Origin: Candidatus Caldarchaeum sp. | Lineage (GTDB): Archaea > Thermoproteota > Nitrososphaeria_A > Caldarchaeales > Caldarchaeaceae | DNA length: 5,373 bases | Direction: 5' to 3' | NCBI GenBank assembly: GCA_025054795.1 | Contig: JANWZU010000163.1 | Location: forward strand, 1 to 5,373 | Shown here: piece by piece, positions 1-5,373 of the stretch | How positions within the stretch are numbered: position 1 is the stretch's first letter | How the letters are laid out: each line of letters starts with the position of its first letter | Notes under the pieces: model-generated | The model's database searches: none | Told to the model about the DNA's origin: nothing | What the model saw: the letters and a program-made list of their open reading frames with translations, nothing else | Made by a program: the position numbers and the translations under genes

Positions 1-2324
1 GCCTTCAAGGCTTTTCCGACGTCGATGAAGAACTCCCAGAACGATGCGTACCGTGGTTTTCCGTCGGGGCTGTCGCTTATCCGCTGGGTCAGAGGCATTA
101 TCGCAGGCGACCTCCACGACTCGGCTAAAAGCCTGCCTAAGCCTCCGCCGTAAAGGAAGTGGACGCCGCTAGTTCCTGTTTCGATGTAGGTTGTGTCGGG
201 GACTAGGTAGTCTGCGTAGAGGTATGTTTCGTTGATGGTTGTTGTGATTCCGATGAAGAGCGGCAGCTTTTTGGTGTCTCTGAGGACTTCTACGAATTTG
301 AGGCCGTTGTTGCTGGCGATGACTGGGTTGGCGAAGTACAGAATCAAGACTTTGATTGGGTAGGGGTAGGCTAGGTCTATTCCTGCGAACAGCTCTGTGT
401 AGCTCTCCTCGGGCGAAAGCGGGTACCAAGGTCTCTTCGCCGGGTACGGGTTTTCACCCCGCTTCACCTTCCTGTAGTACATGATTGTCTTCTCGTATTC
501 TACGGCGTGTCTGTCTATTGGCGGGCCCCATCTGAGTGGTTCGCCGAAGCCGCTTGCGCTGCAGTTGTACAGGTAGTTGTTGTAGGAGGTTAGCGAGGGC
601 CTGCCTAGGATTCCGCCGATGCGGTGGTAGTTGCCGACAAGAATGTCAAGGCTCCGGAGAGACCAGACTGTGTACTCCCCGTTGGGATGCATCGCAACGC
701 CTCTGTGGATGTAGGTGGAGGCCCGTGGAGAAGCTTCTCCAAAATCCCTAGCCATCTGCGTTATTGTCTTGGCGTTGACTCCGCAGACCCTACCCCATTC
801 TTCGACGGTTTTGCTGAAGGCTGTTTCCTTGAAAATGGTGAAGACTGTTTTGACGAGAACCTCCTCACCCGTAGCCAGCTTGATTTTTCCAGAGTACTCG
901 AGGTCAGCTTTGTCGACGCTTTCGTTGACGACGAACTGCTCCCCAGCTTTTACGATTGGCTTGCCGTCCTTCCCCACGCCTACCATGGTGTCTGTTAGGT
1001 GTGAGCCGTAGAGGCTGTGCCCCTCCTCCATCACGACAAGCCATGTTGCGTTGCTGCAGTACGGGTATCCGATTTTCTCAGCAGCTTTCTTGGACGGAGC
1101 CTCGAGGAAGGCCTTGTTTATCCAGTTGTTTTTGATGAGAAGCTGAGCCACGGCCAAGGCCAGCGCAGCGTCCGTCGCAGGCTTTATGGGAACCCATACG
1201 ATGTTTCTGTTGGCGGAGGCCCGGGGTGCCATGGGGTTGACGTAGTAGACTTTGAGTTCTCCGTTCGCTGCTTTTTCAACCAAGGCTCCTTGGCCTGTGG
1301 CTCCGGGGTGCAGCCTGCCCAGAGCTCCGCCGGCCATTATGACGACTTTGGCTCCCATGAAGTCGGCGTTGATGTCGTAGAACCCTGACCACAGGTAGTT
1401 TCCGGCGTAGAATGCGAGCTGGCAGGCTGACGTGTGCCGCATCCAGTTGACGCTTCCCACCGCTCTTACGAAGCGGTTGGCGAAGGTGTCGGCGTTGTCC
1501 TGACCACGGCCCCTCATGTAAACAAGCATGTTGGCCTTAGTGCCGAGGTCCGGGTTGTCGGGGTCGACCAACACGTCCTCGAGCTTGACGCCCCTCTCGC
1601 CCAGAGTCTTCGACCACTTCTCTTTGAACCCGTTGAGCAGTGCGTCAAACTGCTCAGCGGTTATGTTTTTGTCTGCAGCCTTGGCCACAAGGTCGTCGAC
1701 GTCTTTCTTGATGTTCGTCAACACCTCAGCCGGGTTGGCGAACCCTGCGTCTCGCAGCTTTCCGAAAACATACAGCTCCCCGATGCCCGGCAGCCTCTCG
1801 CCGGTCTCCTCCACAACTCCTCCTTCGACAACCTCTTTAATCAGCTGCTCCCACGGTATTTCTTTCCATTTTCCGCTTCCTCTGGGGCCGGCTCTCTTCA
1901 AAGGCTTCACTATTCTGTAAGGGTCGTAGACGTAGTGTATTCCGTCTTGGCCCCGTGGGCACAGCGTTGAGCCGACGGCCAAGGACCTTCTAACAGGAGT
2001 TCGGTAGTCTATTTCGCTGAAACGGTTGAGCTGATGGTCTGTTGAGACGTATCTGTTGTAGGGATGGTAGGGGTTGCCCTCTATCCTCTCGACAACCTCA
2101 ACTCCGTCGACGGTGGAGACTCTTACACGTATTCCGCATCGCACGTTGCATCCGAGGCACGACGAATAGACATACCTAACATCCCTGCCTGAAACTCTGT
2201 CGGGCCTGTAAAGCTGCGTTGTGGGCTGTACGATCCTCTCGACCGTGCTCCAGTAGCCTGCTAGGAAGACTCCCAGCGACGCAGCCCCCACAGCTCCTTT
2301 GACCGCCGCTCTTCTACTGACCAT
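1..2324 (-). CDS. ttrA: TtrA-like molybdopterin oxidoreductase catalytic subunit (partial, C-terminus missing)
   Basis: This is the catalytic subunit of a respiratory molybdopterin enzyme (DMSO reductase superfamily), probably reducing tetrathionate to thiosulfate outside the cytoplasmic membrane. I read 774 codons without a stop or frameshift; Salmonella TtrA is about 1,020 residues, so about a quarter is lost past base 1. A Tat signal opens the protein (SRRAAVKG, residues 3-10, then a hydrophobic run to about 25). A [4Fe-4S] site follows: Cys56, Cys59, Cys63 and a distant Cys122. Family hallmarks are EGNPYHP (82-88), GPRGSGKW (146-153), DPDNPDLGTKAN (254-265), probable Mo ligand Cys301 in HTSACQLAFYAG, PATDAALALA (382-391), NYHRIGG (565-571) and ADYLVPDTTYIE (704-715). 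ATG at 2324 fits a GAGGTGA site 6 bases upstream and overlaps the membrane-subunit gene by 11 bases. Membership of the TtrA-like group is well supported; the substrate is inferred. Arsenate, selenate or polysulfide reductase remain possible. Confidence 0.88.
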   Translation of the reverse strand, partial: MVSRRAAVKGAVGAASLGVFLAGYWSTVERIVQPTTQLYRPDRVSGRDVRYVYSSCLGCNVRCGIRVRVSTVDGVEVVERIEGNPYHPYNRYVSTDHQLNRFSEIDYRTPVRRSLAVGSTLCPRGQDGIHYVYDPYRIVKPLKRAGPRGSGKWKEIPWEQLIKEVVEGGVVEETGERLPGIGELYVFGKLRDAGFANPAEVLTNIKKDVDDLVAKAADKNITAEQFDALLNGFKEKWSKTLGERGVKLEDVLVDPDNPDLGTKANMLVYMRGRGQDNADTFANRFVRAVGSVNWMRHTSACQLAFYAGNYLWSGFYDINADFMGAKVVIMAGGALGRLHPGATGQGALVEKAANGELKVYYVNPMAPRASANRNIVWVPIKPATDAALALAVAQLLIKNNWINKAFLEAPSKKAAEKIGYPYCSNATWLVVMEEGHSLYGSHLTDTMVGVGKDGKPIVKAGEQFVVNESVDKADLEYSGKIKLATGEEVLVKTVFTIFKETAFSKTVEEWGRVCGVNAKTITQMARDFGEASPRASTYIHRGVAMHPNGEYTVWSLRSLDILVGNYHRIGGILGRPSLTSYNNYLYNCSASGFGEPLRWGPPIDRHAVEYEKTIMYYRKVKRGENPYPAKRPWYPLSPEESYTELFAGIDLAYPYPIKVLILYFANPVIASNNGLKFVEVLRDTKKLPLFIGITTTINETYLYADYLVPDTTYIETGTSGVHFLYGGGLGRLLAESWRSPAIMPLTQRISDSPDGKPRYASFWEFFIDVGKALK

Positions 2325-3423
2325 CAACCCTCACCTCGAGAGGGAAGACAATCGAAAGAATTAGGAAAAGAGCCAAACCCGCAGCTATCGGTGAAACAGT
2401 CTCCAAAAGCCACTGGCCGTGAAGCTCAGCCTCGAACAAAGCCAAACCTGTTTTGGAGACCAGCTGAGCGTTAATCAGTATGTTCCACTTGTTGGCGAAA
2501 GTTCCTGCAAAGGCGATTAGGGAGACTGCGGGGCTGAGGAAAGGATATCTTATTGCTACGATTGAGACGAAAAAGCTCAGCATCAGAAAAACAATCACCA
2601 GATACATCAAGGGCATCAGCGGAGAGGTCATCTCAGCCGTCGAAGGCGACCACAGATACCAGACAGCCATCTGCAGGGCTGTGAGCGCAGCGACGGAAAT
2701 CGAGCCTGCTGCATGAATCTTTAGAACAGGAACCAGAACATCCCTCTCCAGAGCTTTTCTACGCCAGAAATAGTAGACTAGGACGAAGATGGCTGTGGCC
2801 ACGACGAAAGTGTCGGCGAAGTAGACTACGGGAAGCAGCGTCCAGCTTCTCCAGACAGGGTTCCACGTCTGCGTCAAAAGCATCGAAGCCGGGTACATAC
2901 CCCACATCGTCATGGGCAGCAGCATGGCTACGGCGATGGCTTTGGCAGTTTTTTCAGCGGAGCTGTAGCGTTCGGCCGTCGTTATGTTCAGCGAGAAAAT
3001 CCTGAAAACCATGCGCCTGACTCCGCTGGCTGTCAAAGCCGCTTGATGAGAGTAGTAGGAAAAGGTCAGGACGGCGAAAAGAGCTGCCAGCACAAGCCCA
3101 ACAGCCCATGCGAGGCCCTGAACCGCTATGAGCGAGACGCCGGGGTTGACTGGCGTGGATGCGAGATGCGGGTTCAGGAACATCAGATGAGCTCTCTGGG
3201 GAGACCCGAGGTCTGCGAGAGGCCCGAGAAGCACGACTGCGAAAAACCCTATGCCGAGCATCGTCATCAACGGAACAGCCTTCCGCAGAGAACCTGAGAG
3301 ATAGGCGAGCGCCGCTAGGATGAGGAGGTCGGCCCCCGATATCAGCAAAGTGTATGCGAAAAGGACCGGCTGCCAGAGAAGCGGCGCAGCCGCCTCGTTC
3401 GGATAGTAGTATCCCGACAACAT
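2314..3423 (-). CDS. ttrC: NrfD/PsrC-family membrane subunit (TtrC-like quinol dehydrogenase)
   Basis: This 369-residue integral membrane protein should anchor the reductase and oxidise membrane quinol, passing electrons to the iron-sulfur subunit. I count nine hydrophobic segments, at about residues 19-43, 49-71, 95-122, 159-183, 196-220, 236-258, 268-291, 297-318 and 339-361. Nine fits TtrC-type proteins better than the eight helices of PsrC. The NrfD-family signature after helix 2 is clear (GPLADLGSPQRAHLMF at 67-82, then NPHLASTPVNPG at 84-95). A second family-like stretch, NKWNILINAQ (311-320), sits at the end of helix 8. A roughly 35-residue polar loop (124-158) joins helices 3 and 4. 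The ATG directly follows the TAG of the iron-sulfur gene and has a GAGGTGA site 8 bases upstream; the 3' end overlaps the catalytic-subunit gene by 11 bases. The family call is firm; the TtrC label rests on its neighbours. Confidence 0.9.
   Translation of the reverse strand: MLSGYYYPNEAAAPLLWQPVLFAYTLLISGADLLILAALAYLSGSLRKAVPLMTMLGIGFFAVVLLGPLADLGSPQRAHLMFLNPHLASTPVNPGVSLIAVQGLAWAVGLVLAALFAVLTFSYYSHQAALTASGVRRMVFRIFSLNITTAERYSSAEKTAKAIAVAMLLPMTMWGMYPASMLLTQTWNPVWRSWTLLPVVYFADTFVVATAIFVLVYYFWRRKALERDVLVPVLKIHAAGSISVAALTALQMAVWYLWSPSTAEMTSPLMPLMYLVIVFLMLSFFVSIVAIRYPFLSPAVSLIAFAGTFANKWNILINAQLVSKTGLALFEAELHGQWLLETVSPIAAGLALFLILSIVFPLEVRVDGQ
2331..2337 (-). promoter_or_regulatory. Ribosome binding site of the TtrA-like gene
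   Basis: GAGGTGA on the minus strand lies 6 bases before the ATG at 2324 and inside the end of the NrfD-type gene. It is complementary to the archaeal 16S rRNA 3' end and decides this start, since an in-frame TGA lies just upstream of it. Confidence 0.75.
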
Positions 3424-4065
3424 CTACTTGTTCACCTCGTCGGGGAGGCTTAGGTAGTAGATCATGGGCTTAGCACCCGTGAAGGGCTTCAGAACCTGCG
3501 TAGGCTTGCTCTCGACGATGTTTGTCAGCTCGTTGTCTTCGCCGACCGCTCCGAACACTCTCGCTCCCGTGGGGCAGGCTTCGACGCAGGCGGGGAGCAG
3601 GCCCTCAGCCAGCCTGTGGTCGCAGAAAGTGCATTTGTCGGCCACGCCTTTGACGGGGTTTCTGAACCGGGCGCCGTACGGGCAGGCTTTGATGCAGGCG
3701 CCGCATCCGATGCACAGCTCGTCGTTGACCAGCACGAGACCTTCGGGTGTGATGTAGGTGGCGTTGGTGGGGCATGGGGGGACGCACGGCGGGTCGTCGC
3801 AGTGGTTGCACTGCTTCGGTATGAAGAGACGTGTTCCGTCAGGCTTCTCCAGATGCTCTATCCACGTCCTGAAAACACCTAACGGAACGTTGTTCTCCGC
3901 AGCGCATGCGACGACACACGCCATACATCCGAAACACTTATCAACATCCATCAGCATCGCATATCTTCTGCCTGTTTTCTGCCCAGCCGCCGACGGAGCC
4001 AACGGAGAGGCCAGCAGCACAGTCGTCGAGACGTTTGCGATAAACTCCCGTCTAGATTGCTTCAT
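3424..4065 (-). CDS. ttrB: TtrB-like four-cluster [4Fe-4S] electron-transfer subunit with Tat signal
   Basis: This 213-residue ferredoxin-like protein (DmsB/PsrB/TtrB family) relays electrons from the membrane quinol dehydrogenase to the molybdopterin subunit. Sixteen cysteines fall in four groups that fit four [4Fe-4S] clusters: residues 44/47/50/54, 86/89/94/98, 118/121/124/128 and 145/148/160/164, all in the usual spacings. A Tat signal opens the protein (QSRREFIA at 3-10, a hydrophobic stretch, then a plausible processing site near PSAAGQ at 24-29), so it should act on the outer face of the membrane. It is the first gene of the operon and ends directly against the start of the NrfD-type gene. 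No ribosome binding site precedes it, and a TATA-like box lies about 25-28 bases upstream, so translation is probably leaderless. ATG at 4065 is preferred; GTG at 4068, directly before it, would add one residue. Confidence 0.93.
   Translation of the reverse strand: MKQSRREFIANVSTTVLLASPLAPSAAGQKTGRRYAMLMDVDKCFGCMACVVACAAENNVPLGVFRTWIEHLEKPDGTRLFIPKQCNHCDDPPCVPPCPTNATYITPEGLVLVNDELCIGCGACIKACPYGARFRNPVKGVADKCTFCDHRLAEGLLPACVEACPTGARVFGAVGEDNELTNIVESKPTQVLKPFTGAKPMIYYLSLPDEVNK
3432..3438 (-). promoter_or_regulatory. Ribosome binding site of the NrfD/TtrC-like gene
   Basis: GAGGTGA on the minus strand lies 8 bases before the ATG at 3423, within the last codons of the iron-sulfur subunit gene. 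It supports that ATG and translational coupling, because the stop and start codons are directly adjacent. Confidence 0.75.
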
Positions 4066-4085
4066 CACAGTATACTCTACGATTC

Positions 4086-4096
4086 ATATATCTAAA
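4086..4096 (-). promoter_or_regulatory. Putative archaeal TATA box of the ttrBCA-like operon
   Basis: On the minus strand the sequence TTTAGATATAT lies with its first eight bases centred about 27 bases before the ATG at 4065 and about 24 before the GTG at 4068. Archaeal TATA boxes normally sit about 25-27 bases before the transcription start, so the transcript would begin at or within a few bases of the start codon. The lack of any GGTGA-like site before this gene agrees with a leaderless mRNA. The purine-rich upstream element (BRE) is not convincing. Confidence 0.55.
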
Positions 4097-4169
4097 CACA
4101 GGCCTACGGCTGGATACATTTGTACACATCTGAAGGCATGGGGCAGCGTAGGCCGCAGGCCTGTGTTTA
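4093..4169. repeat. Inverted repeat, 18-base arms, spanning the ABC-permease stop codon to the ttr promoter
   Basis: The arm at 4093-4110 (TAAACACAGGCCTACGGC) is the reverse complement of 4152-4169 (GCCGCAGGCCTGTGTTTA) at 17 of 18 positions, separated by 41 bases. The right arm contains the permease stop codon; the left arm's outer TTTA (minus strand) is the first part of the TATA-like box. A shorter alternative pairing exists between 4101-4108 (GGCCTACG) and 4147-4154 (CGTAGGCC). No U-rich run follows on the minus strand, so it is not a standard archaeal terminator. It may be a paired operator, an RNA hairpin at the 3' end of the transporter mRNA, or both. Confidence 0.8.
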
Positions 4170-5012
4170 CTGTGCCCTCCGTGTCACGTCGCTGTACCTG
4201 AATTTTATCCACGCAACCGCTATGGATGCGGCTGTGTACAGCGCTAGGTTTAGGGCTGCGAGGGGAAGGTCTTGGAGACTCAGCCTGCTGAAGACGTTTA
4301 TCAGGAAAGATGCAGGCAGGCCTATGTTTTCTAACACTAACGTGGAAGTGAGACCGACGGACGCCCAAGTCGGGAGTAATTTCACGGCTTCGAGGAGGGT
4401 TCTGTCATTTCCTATGACTGCGACGATGTTGGCGTAGCTTTCGGTGAGGAACGAGCCGAAGAAAACCGTCCCCGCTAGGATTGTTGAGATCATGCTCCTT
4501 CTAACTACCTCGCCCACAGCCAAGCCGATCGCGTAGAAGGTTAGGGAGGAAGCTGCTGAAGCAGCCACAGCTACGGCAAACACGTCGAGCCTGCTCTGCG
4601 GGCCGAAGACGAACCACGAAATTCCCAACGCCAGAAGAGAATATGTAGCCACCAGAGCAGCGATCAGAAGAAAACCGCCCAGCGTCTTGCCTAGAAAGTA
4701 CACATGTCTAGACAGCGGCCTTGTGAACCAGTAGTCAGCCGTTCCAGCCTCGTATTCCTCAGCAGACGTAGAAGCCCCCACGGTCAGCGCCAGCACATGC
4801 ACTAGGGCGGTCGAAGGCGCTACAACACCTACAATCCAAGCATGGGCTGTGAACGGGTCGACAAACCTGCTGGGAAGCCTCGTGAACACCAGGTAGATGC
4901 CTATCTGCAGGAGGAAGGTGGTCGATAGAAGCATGATTATTCTCTTCCGGGCTAAGCTCCTCCTCATCTCGTACTCGACTACGAGAAGGGTTTTCCTAAG
5001 TTGCTGCGCCAT
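4167..5012 (-). CDS. ABC-2 type transporter permease
   Basis: This 281-residue membrane protein is the permease half of a two-gene ABC transporter of the ABC-2 (export-type) class. It has six hydrophobic segments, at about residues 25-45, 60-81, 110-136, 144-167, 174-194 and 249-269. Between helices 2 and 3 lies EEYEAGTADYWFTRPLSRHVYFLGK (85-109), the charged loop with an 'E..GT..YWFTRPLSR' pattern common in this class and thought to contact the ATPase. The ATG at 5012 lies inside the 3' end of the ATPase gene (17-base overlap) with a GGTGA site 3 bases upstream, so the two are very likely translated together. The substrate cannot be read from sequence. NosY-like and other small ABC-2 permeases share this plan, but nothing specific ties it to the reductase downstream. 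Confidence 0.87.
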   Translation of the reverse strand: MAQQLRKTLLVVEYEMRRSLARKRIIMLLSTTFLLQIGIYLVFTRLPSRFVDPFTAHAWIVGVVAPSTALVHVLALTVGASTSAEEYEAGTADYWFTRPLSRHVYFLGKTLGGFLLIAALVATYSLLALGISWFVFGPQSRLDVFAVAVAASAASSLTFYAIGLAVGEVVRRSMISTILAGTVFFGSFLTESYANIVAVIGNDRTLLEAVKLLPTWASVGLTSTLVLENIGLPASFLINVFSRLSLQDLPLAALNLALYTAASIAVAWIKFRYSDVTRRAQ

Positions 5013-5373
5013 TTTTCACCATCTTGATGAAGACTTGTTCGAGGGAGGGGCTGGCTGTCTTCAGTTCAAGGAGGCCGTATCCCGAAGCAACAATCGTCTC
5101 AGCTATCTTGTCCCTCGGGTCGTTGAAGCCGTCCAAGTCCACAGTCAAAACCACGCCGTCGGCATGCACCAACTTAACGCCCTCAACTACGCTGAGGGCT
5201 TCAACCAGACGGCCGTCAACAGGCTTCTTAACAACAGCTTGCACACGGCGCTGAAACCCGTTCTGCGAAACAAGCTCCGAAACAGCGGTTTCCAACACAG
5301 TCTTACCGAGGTAGACCATTCCAACTTTGTCTGAAAGCCTCTCAACCTCATACAGCTCATGCGAGGAAAAGAG
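4996..5373 (-). CDS. ABC transporter ATP-binding protein, C-terminal part (5' end outside window)
   Basis: Only the last 125 residues are present; the frame is open through the right edge. The first visible residues, LFSSHELYEVERLSDKVGMV, contain the switch (H-loop) histidine and the helix after it, typical of ABC ATPases. The Walker A, signature and Walker B motifs must lie beyond 5373. After the nucleotide-binding domain come about 80 residues of the regulatory-type extension common in ABC-2 exporter ATPases, ending in the characteristic SPSLEQVFIKMV close to the C-terminus. The TAG stop at 4996-4998 lies within the permease gene, giving a 17-base overlap. The protein should hydrolyse ATP on the cytoplasmic side to drive the partner permease. 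A usual length near 300 residues would put the start roughly 500 bases outside the window. Confidence 0.88.
   Translation of the reverse strand, partial: LFSSHELYEVERLSDKVGMVYLGKTVLETAVSELVSQNGFQRRVQAVVKKPVDGRLVEALSVVEGVKLVHADGVVLTVDLDGFNDPRDKIAETIVASGYGLLELKTASPSLEQVFIKMVKNGAAT
5016..5020 (-). promoter_or_regulatory. Ribosome binding site of the ABC permease gene
   Basis: GGTGA on the minus strand lies 3 bases before the ATG at 5012, inside the ATPase gene. The spacing is short but the match to the archaeal anti-Shine-Dalgarno sequence supports this start. Confidence 0.6.

Noticed and set aside
624..998. Plus-strand open frame of 124 codons, with others overlapping it at 536-751 and 715-1011
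   Set aside because: Antisense to conserved TtrA-like coding sequence; overlapping frames in several phases are typical of shadows.
1434..1970. Plus-strand open frame of 178 codons
   Set aside because: It lies antisense to the TtrA-like gene, which translates cleanly with family motifs throughout. The plus-strand product shows no recognisable domain and is explained by the GC-rich codon pattern of the real gene.
1..2324. Arsenate reductase (ArrA) as the primary call for the molybdopterin subunit
   Set aside because: Cysteine spacing, the GPRGSGKW and DPDNPDLGTKAN stretches and the B-C-A gene order all fit TtrA better; ArrA is kept only as an alternative substrate class.
4093..4169. Inverted repeat as a MITE-like mobile element or intrinsic terminator
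   Set aside because: No target-site duplication is visible at the two ends, there is only one copy in the window, and no U-rich tract follows the hairpin on the minus strand.
3758..4201. Plus-strand open frame of 147 codons crossing the intergenic region
   Set aside because: Mostly antisense to the cysteine-rich TtrB-like gene, no domain seen, and no promoter or ribosome binding site recognised before it.
4084..4368. Minus-strand open frame of 94 codons overlapping the end of the permease gene and the intergenic region
   Set aside because: Most of it is another frame of the well-supported permease; the product is rich in Arg, Pro and His without a recognisable fold or start signal.

Overview
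The window looks like chromosomal DNA from an archaeon, probably a thermophilic member of the Thermoproteota/'TACK' group. The support is indirect. The internal genes have strong GAGGTGA/GGTGA ribosome binding sites. The first gene of the reductase cluster has none, but has a TATA-like box about 25-28 bases before its start codon, the layout of a leaderless archaeal transcript. AGA/AGG and ATA codons are common. I cannot name a species. Every gene I can support lies on the minus strand, so the window reads from right to left.

Right part (4167-5373): the 3' end of an ABC-transporter ATPase gene that runs off the window, overlapping by 17 bases a complete six-helix ABC-2 type permease gene. Together they form a two-gene transporter of unknown substrate.

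Middle (4066-4166): a short intergenic region. It holds a near-perfect inverted repeat (18-base arms, 17 of 18 matching, 41-base spacer) that starts on the permease stop codon and ends inside the TATA-like box of the next operon.

Left part (1-4065): a tightly packed three-gene operon encoding a membrane-bound molybdopterin oxidoreductase of the tetrathionate reductase type. In order it holds a Tat-exported protein with four [4Fe-4S] clusters (TtrB-like), a nine-helix NrfD/PsrC-family quinol dehydrogenase (TtrC-like), and the Tat-exported molybdopterin catalytic subunit (TtrA-like, 774 residues seen, C-terminus cut off by the window edge). The B-C-A order matches the ttrBCA order of Salmonella. 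The genes abut or overlap, which suggests translational coupling. In the expected mechanism, quinol is oxidised by the membrane subunit, and electrons pass through the iron-sulfur clusters to the molybdenum site on the outer face of the membrane, where an oxyanion or sulfur compound is reduced. The substrate cannot be fixed from sequence: tetrathionate is the best guess, with arsenate, selenate or polysulfide as alternatives.

I found no RNA genes, CRISPR arrays, insertion sequences or plus-strand genes. The reductase operon is the main biological content, and the repeat/promoter overlap is the least explained structure.
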